This document shows positions 1 through 9,200 of a stretch of 64,000 bases of DNA, piece after piece; the first letter of the stretch is position 1, and every line of letters begins with the position of its first letter. This DNA comes from Flavobacterium fluviale. GTDB taxonomy: Bacteria > Bacteroidota > Bacteroidia > Flavobacteriales > Flavobacteriaceae. Under the pieces are notes generated by a model that saw only the letters and a program-made list of their open reading frames with translations, did no database searches and was not told where the DNA came from. The translations under genes and the position numbers were made by a program. The stretch spans positions 2,852,001-2,916,000 of the forward strand of contig NZ_CP030261.1 in the NCBI RefSeq assembly GCF_003312915.1, written 5' to 3'.

Positions 1-2406
1 ACCTTTACGTATCGTGTTTCTGAGGCCGAATTCCATTTTATTAAAAAAGGAATGCGGGTTGCGGTGCCTTTTGGTAAAAATAAAATCTATACAGCGCTTG
101 TATTAGATATTCACGAGAATGCGCCAACATTATATGACGCAAAAGAAATTCACCAAATTTTAGATGAAAAGCCCATTGCAACCGAAACGCAGATTAAGCA
201 TTGGCTTTGGGTTGCCAACTATTATATGTGTGGTATTGGTGATGTATATCGCGGAGCTTTTCCAACCGGATTATTGTTAGAAAGTGAAACTATTGTTTCT
301 CATAAACCAGAAGTTATTGTAAATGATTCTGAACTTTCTGATGATGAATTTTTAATTTATGAAGCACTGCAGCATCAGAGTTCACTTAAAGTGCAGGAGA
401 TTGCTTCTATTTTAAATCGAAAAAACATTCTGCCAATTCTTCAAAAATTAATAGCAAGAGATATTATAGTTTTAGAAGAAGAAATAAAAGAGACTTATAA
501 ACCTAAATTGGTTCGTTATGTAAAATTGCATGCTCAATATGAAACAGATCGAGGTTTACAAGAATTGCTCGAAGTTTTGAAAAGAGATAAACAAAAAGAA
601 ATTGTTTTGGCTTATTTTCAAATCAGCGCTTCGGAAAAGAAACCTATAACTGAGAAAAAATTGGTTGAAGTTTCAGGATGCACTTCGGCTGTTATTAAAA
701 CTCTGGTTAAGAATGAAATCTTTGAGGAGTATTATTTACAGCATGACCGTGTTTCTTTTAACGGAGAAAAATCAGAAAAAGAGCTTCAGTTAAGTGAAGC
801 GCAGCAAAATGCCTTTACAGCAATTAAAGAGAGTTTTTCTGAAAAAGAAGTTTGTCTGCTTCACGGCGTTACTTCAAGTGGAAAAACGGAAATTTATATT
901 AAATTAATTGAGGAATACCTGCAGACAGGAAGACAGGTTTTGTATCTGCTTCCAGAAATTGCGCTTACAACACAATTAGTTTCTCGTTTACGACTTCATT
1001 TTGGAGATAAAGTTGCAGTTTTTCATTCGAAATATAGCAACAATGAAAGAGTTGAGGTTTGGAAACAAACCCTTGAAAATTCAGAAAAAGCACAAATTGT
1101 AATAGGAGCAAGGTCGGCTTTGTTTCTGCCCTTTAATGATTTGGGGCTGCTTATTGTTGATGAAGAACACGAACAGACTTTTAAACAGACTGATCCTGCG
1201 CCGAGATATCATGCGAGAGATGCAGCAATAGTTTTGGCAAATTTTCATGATGCTAAAGTTCTTTTAGGTTCTGCAACTCCAAGTATTGAGACGTATTTTA
1301 ATGCTCAAAATGAAAAGTACGGTTTGGTTACGCTTGCAGAACGTTATAAAAATGTTCGTATGCCCGAAGTTGTTTTGGTTGACTTAAAAGACAAACATTT
1401 CAGAAAAAGAATGACAGGGCATTTTAGTGACCTTTTAGTAGAGGAAATTGCAGAAGCTTTATCTTTGGGCGAACAAGTCATTTTGTTTCAAAACAGAAGA
1501 GGATACTCTCCTATAATCGAATGTTTGACTTGCGGTCACGTACCGCATTGCCAGCAGTGCGATGTAAGTTTGACGTATCATAAACATAAAAACCAGCTTC
1601 GTTGTCATTACTGCGGGTACTCTATCGCAAAACCTACCAATTGTCACAGCTGTTCCAGTATCGATTTGACTACAAAAGGATTTGGTACCGAGCAGATAGA
1701 GCAGGAGTTGATCTCTCTTTTTCCGAAGGCTAAAACTGCTAGAATGGATCAAGATACTACTCGAGGCAAGTACGGTTTTGAAAAGATTATTGATACTTTT
1801 AAGAATCGAGAAATTGATATTTTAGTAGGAACTCAAATGCTGGCCAAAGGTTTGGATTTTGATAATGTAAGTCTGGTTGGAATAATGAATGCAGATAATA
1901 TGCTGCATCATCCAGATTTTAGGGCTTTTGAACGCAGTTTTCAAATGATGACGCAAGTTGCCGGAAGAGCCGGAAGGTCTGAAAAACAAGGAAAAGTAGT
2001 TATTCAAACCTACAATCCAAACCATAATACAATTCAGCAAGTTACAAACCATAATTATATGGGTATGTATAAAGAGCAATTGTATGATAGACAGATTTAT
2101 AAATATCCGCCTTATTTCAGGATTATAAAACTGACTTTAAAACATAAAGATTTTGATAAACTGAAAGAAGGCTCAATGTGGCTGTATCAGGTTTTAAGCC
2201 AAAATTTGGGAATGCCTGTTTTAGGGCCAGAAGAACCTGCCATCAGCAGAATTCGAAATGAATATATAAGGACTATATTAATTAAAATTCCGCAAAACCT
2301 GCATCTTGGAAACACAAAAAAAACTATTCAGAAAATGTTGAATAGTTTTGAGGCTGTGGCTCAATACAGAGCTATAAAAGTTGTGATTAATGTAGATTTC
2401 TATTAA
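1..2406 (+). CDS. priA: Primosomal protein N' (PriA helicase), 5'-truncated
   Basis: Superfamily 2 DNA helicase that reloads the replisome at stalled forks. The reading frame is open from base 1 and residues before the first ATG (base 52) still look like PriA, so the true start lies outside the window. About 801 residues are visible. The Walker A motif GVTSSGKTE is near visible residue 288 and the DEEH Walker B motif near 387. A zinc-binding cluster of paired cysteines (CLTCGHVPHCQQC, then CHYC and CHSC) spans about 509-554, followed by the C-terminal helicase lobe with GRAGR. The gene converges on the LytTR regulator with only six bases between the stop codons. Nothing appears missing apart from the N-terminus. 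Confidence 0.95.
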   Translation, partial: TFTYRVSEAEFHFIKKGMRVAVPFGKNKIYTALVLDIHENAPTLYDAKEIHQILDEKPIATETQIKHWLWVANYYMCGIGDVYRGAFPTGLLLESETIVSHKPEVIVNDSELSDDEFLIYEALQHQSSLKVQEIASILNRKNILPILQKLIARDIIVLEEEIKETYKPKLVRYVKLHAQYETDRGLQELLEVLKRDKQKEIVLAYFQISASEKKPITEKKLVEVSGCTSAVIKTLVKNEIFEEYYLQHDRVSFNGEKSEKELQLSEAQQNAFTAIKESFSEKEVCLLHGVTSSGKTEIYIKLIEEYLQTGRQVLYLLPEIALTTQLVSRLRLHFGDKVAVFHSKYSNNERVEVWKQTLENSEKAQIVIGARSALFLPFNDLGLLIVDEEHEQTFKQTDPAPRYHARDAAIVLANFHDAKVLLGSATPSIETYFNAQNEKYGLVTLAERYKNVRMPEVVLVDLKDKHFRKRMTGHFSDLLVEEIAEALSLGEQVILFQNRRGYSPIIECLTCGHVPHCQQCDVSLTYHKHKNQLRCHYCGYSIAKPTNCHSCSSIDLTTKGFGTEQIEQELISLFPKAKTARMDQDTTRGKYGFEKIIDTFKNREIDILVGTQMLAKGLDFDNVSLVGIMNADNMLHHPDFRAFERSFQMMTQVAGRAGRSEKQGKVVIQTYNPNHNTIQQVTNHNYMGMYKEQLYDRQIYKYPPYFRIIKLTLKHKDFDKLKEGSMWLYQVLSQNLGMPVLGPEEPAISRIRNEYIRTILIKIPQNLHLGNTKKTIQKMLNSFEAVAQYRAIKVVINVDFY

Positions 2407-2412
2407 TAATAA

Positions 2413-3111
2413 TTAAGAAGAAGTAGAAAGTGCTCGTACTAAATCTTCTTTTTTGTTGCGGCTTAATGGTATTTTGGTAATCCCAATTTCGGCAAACTTG
2501 CTGTTAAAGCGCTCTACCTTATCTATATTAATAATGTACGATTTGTGAACACGAATAAATTTATCTTTTGACAAATCATTTTCAAAAGACTTCATTGTTG
2601 AAAGAACAAGATTACTGTCGTCCTCTGTCACAACTCTTACATAATCTCCAAAAGCTTCAATCCACTTAATTTTAGAAGTAAAAATTTTAAGTTTTTTAAG
2701 ATTACTTTTGATGAAAATATGCTCGCCTTCTTCTTCTTTAACGTCTTTCTTGAGAAGATGCATGTCGATTGCTCTTTTTACAGAAGCATTAAAGCGATCT
2801 ACCGCAATTGGTTTTTGCAGATAATCTGTTGCATCATAGTCAAAAGCTTTTAAAGCATATTCAGCTTTAGAAGTAATGAAAATAATTTGAGGTTTCGATT
2901 TTAATCCGTCTAGGAAGTCAAAACCATTAATAACAGGCATTTCTATATCAAGGAAAATTAAGTCAATATTATTTAATGAGATACAACTTTTTGCTTCAAT
3001 AGCATTAGAGAAGTCGCCAATTAAATGCAAGCCTGGGTGATTATTAACCAATTTGGCAATAATTGTCCTTTGTATAGAACTATCATCTACAACAACACAG
3101 TTTAGTTTCAT
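2413..3111 (-). CDS. LytTR-family response regulator
   Basis: Cytoplasmic two-component response regulator of 232 residues. The N-terminal receiver domain has the acidic pair D9/D10, phospho-acceptor D55 in FLDIEMP, T80 and K100 in the YLQKP motif. The C-terminal half (about 130-232) is a LytTR DNA-binding domain, with the typical stretch WIEAFGDYVRV followed by FIRVHKSYIIN. This family normally pairs with a membrane LytS/histidine-kinase-type sensor, but none lies next to it, so its partner is elsewhere or it is an orphan. It is divergent from rpsF across 176 bases. Target genes cannot be read from the sequence. Confidence 0.9.
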   Translation of the reverse strand: MKLNCVVVDDSSIQRTIIAKLVNNHPGLHLIGDFSNAIEAKSCISLNNIDLIFLDIEMPVINGFDFLDGLKSKPQIIFITSKAEYALKAFDYDATDYLQKPIAVDRFNASVKRAIDMHLLKKDVKEEEGEHIFIKSNLKKLKIFTSKIKWIEAFGDYVRVVTEDDSNLVLSTMKSFENDLSKDKFIRVHKSYIINIDKVERFNSKFAEIGITKIPLSRNKKEDLVRALSTSS

Positions 3112-3226
3112 AACTTTAAATTTAGAATAAATTCAGGATAGCAGTAGTAAATGTATTATTTTTTTGGAAAAAAAACTAAAATGAGCGCACATTTTTTGCG
3201 TTATGACGAATAAAAGGAAAAAAGTG

Positions 3227-3256
3227 TTGTATATATAAATATAATGATTACTTTTG
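3227..3256 (+). promoter_or_regulatory. Bacteroidota-type promoter of rpsF operon
   Basis: TTG at 3227-3229 and TACTTTTG at 3249-3256 are separated by 19 bases, matching the TTTG-N19-TAnnTTTG consensus used by the primary sigma factor of Bacteroidota. Transcription would start about 25-30 bases before the rpsF ATG, leaving only a short leader. Confidence 0.8.
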
Positions 3257-3287
3257 CACCCAATTTTAACAAATAAAATTTTTATTT

Positions 3288-3629
3288 ATGAATCATTATG
3301 AAACTGTTTTCATTTTAAATCCCGTTTTATCTGAGGTTCAGGTGAAGGAAACAGTAACGAAATTTGAAGAATTTCTTACTAGTAGAGGAGCTGAAATGGT
3401 ATCGAAAGAGGATTGGGGTCTGAAAAAAATGGCTTACGAAATCCAAAACAAAAAAAGTGGTTTTTACCATTTATTCGAATTCAAAGTAGCTGGAGAAGTT
3501 CTAATTGCTTTTGAAACTGAATTTAGACGTGACGAAAGAGTTATGCGTTTCTTAACTGTAAGTTTAGACAAGCATGCTATTTCATGGGCGGAAAGAAGAA
3601 GAGCAAAATTAAAATCTACTAAAGCTTAA
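3288..3629 (+). CDS. rpsF: 30S ribosomal protein S6
   Basis: Small-subunit ribosomal protein S6, 113 residues, the usual size. The start [15 protein letters not shown] and the later segment [21 protein letters not shown] are typical of S6, which binds 16S rRNA as a pair with S18. It is the first gene of an rpsF-rpsR-rplI operon and lies five bases before rpsR. A strong promoter lies just upstream. The order rpsF-rpsR-rplI is widely conserved in bacteria and supports the call. Confidence 0.97.
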
Positions 3630-3634
3630 TTATT

Positions 3635-3931
3635 ATGTCTACAATAGAGCAATCTGCAAAAGGAAAAAAAGACGGAGATATCAGATATTTAACGCCTTTA
3701 AACATTGAAACTAACAAAACTAAAAAGTATTGCCGTTTCAAAAAATCAGGAATCAAATATATTGATTATAAAGATGCTGATTTCTTATTGAAATTCGTTA
3801 ATGAGCAAGGAAAAATTCTTCCTCGTCGTTTAACTGGAACTTCATTAAAATACCAAAGAAAAGTTTCTGTAGCTGTAAAAAGAGCTCGTCACTTAGCTTT
3901 AATGCCATACGTGGCCGATTTATTAAAATAA
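3635..3931 (+). CDS. rpsR: 30S ribosomal protein S18
   Basis: Small-subunit protein S18, 98 residues, partner of S6 on the 16S platform. The C-terminal core with [17 protein letters not shown], the [15 protein letters not shown] segment and the end [11 protein letters not shown] is diagnostic. The N-terminus carries a short lysine-rich extension. It sits between rpsF and rplI in the same operon. No zinc-binding cysteine set is visible; only one cysteine remains, so this is the zinc-independent form. Confidence 0.97.
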
Positions 3932-3997
3932 TTAAAAACTCTAGTCGCTGGTTTCTGTTAAAGCAGAACCTAACTTCTAAAATATAAGGACAACAAC

Positions 3998-4438
3998 ATG
4001 GAACTTATTTTAAAACAAGACGTACAAAACTTAGGATTTAAAGATGATGTAGTATCTGTAAAACCTGGTTACGGTCGTAACTTTTTAATTCCTCAAGGTT
4101 TTGCTATTTTAGCAACTCCTTCTGCTAAAAAAGTTTTAGCTGAAAATCTAAAACAAAGAGCGCACAAAGAAGCTAAAGTTGTTGCTGATGCTAAAGCATT
4201 AGCTGAAACTTTAAAAGCTCTTGAAATTAAACTTACTGCAAAAGCTGGTGGAGAGAAACTTTTTGGTTCTATCACTAATATCGATATTGCTGAAGCTTTA
4301 GAGAAATCTGGAAATGCTATCGATAGAAAATTCATCACTAGCGGTATCGTTAAACGTACTGGAAAATACAACGCAAGCATCCGTTTACACAGAGATGTAA
4401 TCGTTGACTTACCATACGAAATTATTGCTGAAAAGTAA
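3998..4438 (+). CDS. rplI: 50S ribosomal protein L9
   Basis: Large-subunit protein L9, 146 residues, standard length. The N-terminal 23S rRNA-binding domain shows MELILKQDVQNLGFKDDVV and GYGRNFLIPQGFA; a long alanine/lysine-rich helix follows, then the C-terminal domain with GGEKLFGSITNIDIAEAL. It is the last gene of the operon. The 66-base gap after rpsR contains a small imperfect hairpin (GGTTTCTG with CAGAACC), and a strong terminator follows the stop codon. Confidence 0.97.
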   Translation: MELILKQDVQNLGFKDDVVSVKPGYGRNFLIPQGFAILATPSAKKVLAENLKQRAHKEAKVVADAKALAETLKALEIKLTAKAGGEKLFGSITNIDIAEALEKSGNAIDRKFITSGIVKRTGKYNASIRLHRDVIVDLPYEIIAEK

Positions 4439-4458
4439 TAGTTTTAAAATCTATACTA

Positions 4459-4487
4459 AAATCCCGATGCAAATCGGGATTTTTTTG
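4459..4487 (+). terminator. Rho-independent terminator after rplI
   Basis: The stem AATCCCGAT pairs with ATCGGGATT across a short loop and is followed directly by a run of T residues. It closes the ribosomal protein operon. Confidence 0.85.
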
Positions 4488-4582
4488 TTTAATGAAACGA
4501 TTATTAATTATTAGACTTGATGTTGTTGGTTAAAGCATATTGCTTTTAGCGTACAGCGTAAAGCATAAAGCCTAAAAAAGAA

Positions 4583-5056
4583 ATGAAATACGCAAGATTA
4601 ACAAAAGAACAATTTGATGAACTGCATGCAGAATTTGCAAGTTTTTTAGCAACGCAGGCAATTGATAGAAAAGAATGGGAAGAGCTTAAAGTGAATAAAC
4701 CTGAAGTTGCTGAGCAGGAACTGGATGTTTTTTCAGATTTAATTTGGGAAGGCGTGTTAAGTAGAGCAGAATATTTGGAACATTTTTCAAAAAACCACAT
4801 CTTTTTGTTTCATTGTTTTGATACTTACATACAATCGATTGTTTTAAAATCGCTTTCTCCTGAGACTGATTTCTTAACTAAAGAAGGTCTTCAATGGTTA
4901 AGCGATAATATGTTTACTGATAATATCGAAATGAAAGTAGGTAAGAAAGTGTTTACGGAAGAAAGAAATAGCTCAATCTTTGAGTTGATTAAACAGGGTG
5001 CATTTTTAAGTGACGGCCAATTATTTAATCAGATAAATACAATTATCGAGTCATAA
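4583..5056 (+). CDS. Conserved hypothetical protein, DUF6495-like
   Basis: A 157-residue acidic soluble protein with no signal peptide or membrane segment. The N-terminal MKYARLTKEQFDELHAEFA and the central IDRKEWEELK resemble a Bacteroidota family of unknown function that I recall as DUF6495; this assignment is from memory. Several conserved-looking aromatic and acidic residues occur in WEGVLSRAEYLEHFSKNH. It stands alone, with terminators before and after, so the context gives no clue to its role. The start ATG is preceded by an A-rich stretch (CTAAAAAAGAA) suitable as a Bacteroidota ribosome-binding region. Confidence 0.75.
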   Translation: MKYARLTKEQFDELHAEFASFLATQAIDRKEWEELKVNKPEVAEQELDVFSDLIWEGVLSRAEYLEHFSKNHIFLFHCFDTYIQSIVLKSLSPETDFLTKEGLQWLSDNMFTDNIEMKVGKKVFTEERNSSIFELIKQGAFLSDGQLFNQINTIIES

Positions 5057-5085
5057 TTGGCTCAAAACTGATTTTTTCAGCTTTC

Positions 5086-5124
5086 AAAAAGACAAACGAT
5101 TGAGTGTTAATTGTTTGTCTTTTT
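5086..5124 (+). terminator. Terminator after the 4583-5056 gene
   Basis: AAAAAGACAAAC (5086-5097) pairs with GTTTGTCTTTTT (5113-5124), and a long T run follows. The 12-base stem closes the upstream hypothetical gene. Confidence 0.75.
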
Positions 5125-5631
5125 TTTATTTTTTTAACTTTTGTTTAAAGTTTACTTTGGCTTTTACTCCGTATTTCTACTCGTTTTTTTTGAATCCTTC
5201 AATATTTTAAATAAAAATTACTATCATTTATTTTTCTGATGTATTTGGTCTGGATTACGGATAATTTCGTCGATAAAATTTATATTAATGTAGGATTATG
5301 CTTATTTTTGTTCTATTTAACATTTTTTGTTGAACTTTTATTTAAGAATTTATTTACGTCATAATTTTGTTAAAATTGTAGGTTTTTCTGATATTTTCAA
5401 GGGTTTGAAAGTCTGCCCTTTTTCGTTAAGAAATAAATTATAGGAATTTTATCCTTGTTTTGTGTTTCTGTTTTTTCTAATTTTAAAATACAAAAGTTAA
5501 ACAAAGTTTGGCTTAAGTATCTTTCAGAAACATAAATGGTTTAATAGATTATTTGGATTTCCAAAACTATTACCTCAAAGTATGTTATTGAGATAGAAAT
5601 TTTAAATTATTATAACTTAATAAATCTGCTT

Positions 5632-5847
5632 ATGGAATTGACAATTACTTTCTTCATTAAGTTTATCCTAGTTGTTCATTTTATATTAGCTATATTTTTT
5701 ATTCTATTAAGCTTCTTAAGTCTTAATGATCAACTAAATCGTTCAACGATTTTTAAACCTATCTTTTTACTTAAAACTCCAGATATTATATTGCATTTAT
5801 TTATCAGTCCATTTCGATGGCATGAGAAGAGATGTGATCTTCTATGA
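5632..5847 (+). CDS. Doubtful small membrane protein
   Basis: A 71-codon ORF with an ATG start. The first 30 residues are strongly hydrophobic (phenylalanine, isoleucine and leucine rich) and could form one membrane helix, followed by a basic, partly hydrophobic tail. Phenylalanine-rich hydrophobic frames arise by chance in AT-rich DNA, and no family is recognised. It is kept because it has a proper ATG and a TAnnTTTG-poor but A-rich upstream region; it may well not be translated. Confidence 0.25.
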   Translation: MELTITFFIKFILVVHFILAIFFILLSFLSLNDQLNRSTIFKPIFLLKTPDIILHLFISPFRWHEKRCDLL

Positions 5848-5985
5848 TTTAAATAAATCTGTTCAAGTCTTTAGCGGTGCTAATGAAGTTTTAAAGAACG
5901 ACTAATCAACTTTCTTTACAATATTGAACATCGAAATACAAAAGAGAGAATTCCCCCGATTCTACTTTCACTAAAAATTTTCATT

Positions 5986-6126
5986 ATGAAAATTAGACCT
6001 GCATCAAATCACTCCTCTGGGAAAATTGACTACAATCATTTTTTCTCACAAAAATTAGAACGCTTTTTATCTCTTAGAGATAAGATTTGTTCTCGGGCAT
6101 ATTTCGATATGCCGAATTCAACATAA
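5986..6126 (+). CDS. Doubtful 46-codon ORF
   Basis: An ATG-started frame of 46 codons with mixed, non-repetitive composition (begins MKIRPASNHSSGK, ends FDMPNST). It is more balanced in composition than chance ORFs in this AT-rich gap, but I recognise no family. A TTCG-loop hairpin lies inside its 3' part, so the stretch may instead be a structured RNA leader. Existence is uncertain. Confidence 0.2.
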   Translation: MKIRPASNHSSGKIDYNHFFSQKLERFLSLRDKICSRAYFDMPNST

Positions 6127-6274
6127 TTTTTTTTATAAAACATTATTACAAGCTTTTTTTTAAGTTTCTAATATTTGTTTTAACTATTTGATTTTTAACT
6201 GATTGTTTAATTGCGTAGGTGCTTGCACTTACTGCGAGAGGTGTTTTATTGTCCATTTTCTAATCTTCCAAATT

Positions 6275-9200
6275 ATGAAAAAAAATTTTACTTTTTGTAA
6301 TCTCAAACTTCAAAAGAGATTATTGGGACTTTTAACTTTATTCTTTATATGTGCTAATGCATTTTCTCAGACTATTTGTAGACCTGTGTCTCATACAAAT
6401 AGTACTGGGGGAGGTCTTATATGTATAGGAGTAGGTGTTAATAGTCCAGCCAATGCTTATGATAGTGCTGGATTGTCCACTTATGCAACATTAACAAATG
6501 GTGTTGCTATTGGTGATTGTTTTGCAGAAGAAACAATAACATTAAATCAAACGGCCCGAGCCGGTGACCAAGTAGCAATATACTTTGGTACAGGAAACGG
6601 ATTACTTGATTTAAGTTTGTTATCAAATGCAACAGTTCAAGCTAAAAATTCAGGAACCAATGTAGGTTCAAGAATGGATTTAAATAATCCGCTTTTGAAT
6701 TTGAATTTGTTAAACGGTAATACTATTGCTGTTGCGAAAGTACCTATAACAGGTGATACCAACCAAATTCAAGTTCAAGTAGGAGGAGGTCTGGTAGCTC
6801 TTTTAGTAAGCTTGAGAGTTTATGATGTTAGGTTAGAATTTGCACAGCCAACAGTATCTGGTGGTTTAACGCAGAGTATTTGTGCTGGAATTCCAACGAC
6901 TCTTACGGCAACACCAGCTGCGGGTACAACACTTGCTTGGTATGGTTCTGAATTTTCGACAACAGCTTTGGCAGTAGGAAATACTTATACAACCCCTGCT
7001 CTAACAGCTAATACAACATATTATATAGCAATAGCTCGAGCTGGAGGCTGTGAAGGAAATGTTCGCGTACCAGTGGTTTTGAATGTTTCTAATCCAATTG
7101 CACCTGCTTACAGTAACGTAGGAACCACAGTTTGTTCTACAGGTGCAGCACAACAAACTACATTATCGTTAGTAAATCCCGTACCTGGGACAACTTATAA
7201 CTGGTATTCCTCGCAAACTGGCGGAGTGTCTTTAGCTAGTGGAACTACTTATTCTCCAACAGTACCTTTGGGTACAACTTCATTTTTTGTAGAAGCTTCT
7301 ATTGGAGGTTGTGTTAGCCCAACTCGTACTAGGATAGACGTTGTTTCGACAGCGGTTCCAGCTACTCCGACAGTTCTTACTCAAAGTGTAACTATACAAT
7401 CTGGACAGAATGCAACTTTAAGCGCGGCAACTACAGATGTAGGAGCGCAATTAAATTGGTATGAAGCGGCTTCTGGAGGAACAGCGGTTGCAACGAATAC
7501 AGCTGCTTTTACTACACCAATTTTAACTGCTACAAAAACATATTATGTTGAAGCACAAAGTCCAAATGGAAATTGTGTTAGTGCAGCTAGAGTTCCTGTC
7601 ACAGTAACAGTTCAGCCAGCAGCTTTAGGAGGATGTCTTGAAGCCAGCAGTCAGGTAACTACTCAAGTTGGCATATGTTTATTGTGTAATGCAACAAATC
7701 CGAATTTTTCTGTAGACGGAAATCCTGCAACAGCGGCAAGACTTACTATTCCTGCCAATGTATTGGGATCTATGCAGCAAACATTACAATTTACAAATCC
7801 AGGAAAGGCTGGTGATATTGTTGATGTTGACTTAGAATTGCCTGGAGGTTTGGCAGATCTTCAGTTGTTAAGCGTGATTAGTTTAGCAACTTATAATGGT
7901 GCGACTTATAATAATGATAGAGTTACGATTAATAATTCTCTTATTACTTTACAGTTATTAAGCGGTACTAGATATAGAGCAAGTGTTACAGCTGGTGCTA
8001 ATTTTGACCGTGTAGAAGTTCGTTTAGGAGGTGTACTTGGTCTTATAACTAATTTAGATATTTATCAGGCAGCTTATAGATATAAAGCTCCTGTGATTAC
8101 TGGAGATACAAATATTTGCAGCGGCCAGACAGCAACTTTAACAGCTTCACTGGCGGTTGGGGAAACTATTAATTGGTACAGTGCAGCAAGCGGCGGAGCT
8201 TCGTTAGCTTCTACAGCGACCTTTACAACTCCAGCTTTGACAGCTGATACCACTTATTATGTTGAAATAACCAGAAATGGATGTGTTAATGGGGAGAGAA
8301 ACCCGGTTCAGGTTCTAATTACCAGTCCAGTTGAACCAGTTGTGGTTGCAACTCCTTTAAACCTATGCGCTGGACGTACATCTACAATTACAGTTCAATC
8401 ACCAGTAACGGGAACAACTTATAATTGGTACGATGCAAATTCTGGAGGAAATTTACTTTTTACAGGAACTTCGTTTTCAACGCCGGCTTTATCAACTACG
8501 ACAACTTATTATGTTGAAGCAGCGATCGGTAGTTGTGTATCAGCGAGAACACCTATACTCTTAAATGTTACTCCTGTACCAGATGCACCAACTGCCTTAT
8601 CTTCTACGGTGATTATCCAATCAGGTCAAAATGTAACTTTACAAGTGAGTCCTGTTTCTGGTGTGGATAATGATTGGTATGATGCACCAATTGGCGGAAA
8701 CCTAGTAGCTGTTGATACTGACAATTTTACACCTCCAACTCCTTTAACTTCTAATACAACCTATTACGTTCAGGCTAGAAATATTGCAGGAGATTGTTTA
8801 AGCAGTACTAGAACTGCTATCAATGTAGTGGTGATTAATGCTGTCAGTTCCTGCTTACAACCAAATGGACAGTCAGTAAATATAGGCTCGGGAGTTGCAT
8901 GTGTTTTTTGTTCTTCTAGTAATGAAGGTGCAGCAACTGATTTAGATATTAATACAGCCTCTAGACTTACACTAGGAGTTTCTTTAATTGGATCTTACAT
9001 TGAACAAATATTAACGTTTGGTACTCCGGGAGAGGCAGGTGATATAATCGATGTAGAATTAAATTTACCAGGAGGACTTGCCGATGTTAATTTGTTAGCA
9101 TCTGTTAGTTTGGCGACTTTTAACAACACCGTTTATAATAATGATAGAACACCAATTAGCAGTAGTTTATTAAATCTTCAATTACTATCAGGTACTAGAT

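Larger units (their letters stand above)
5125..6274. other. Long AT-rich gap before the giant adhesin gene
   Basis: About 1.15 kb without a convincing gene. It holds two doubtful small ORFs (5632-5847 and 5986-6126) and two compact hairpins near 6079-6113, one with a TTCG loop (GGCATAT/ATATGCC). No clear TAnnTTTG promoter with a matching upstream element was found close to the adhesin start; TAATATTTG near 6170 is one base off in spacing. The region could carry the adhesin's regulatory leader or be the decayed remains of a gene. Confidence 0.5.

Noticed and set aside
6203..6274. Upstream TTG start for the adhesin
   Set aside because: It adds 24 cysteine-rich residues before a normal signal peptide; the ATG at 6275 gives a standard start.
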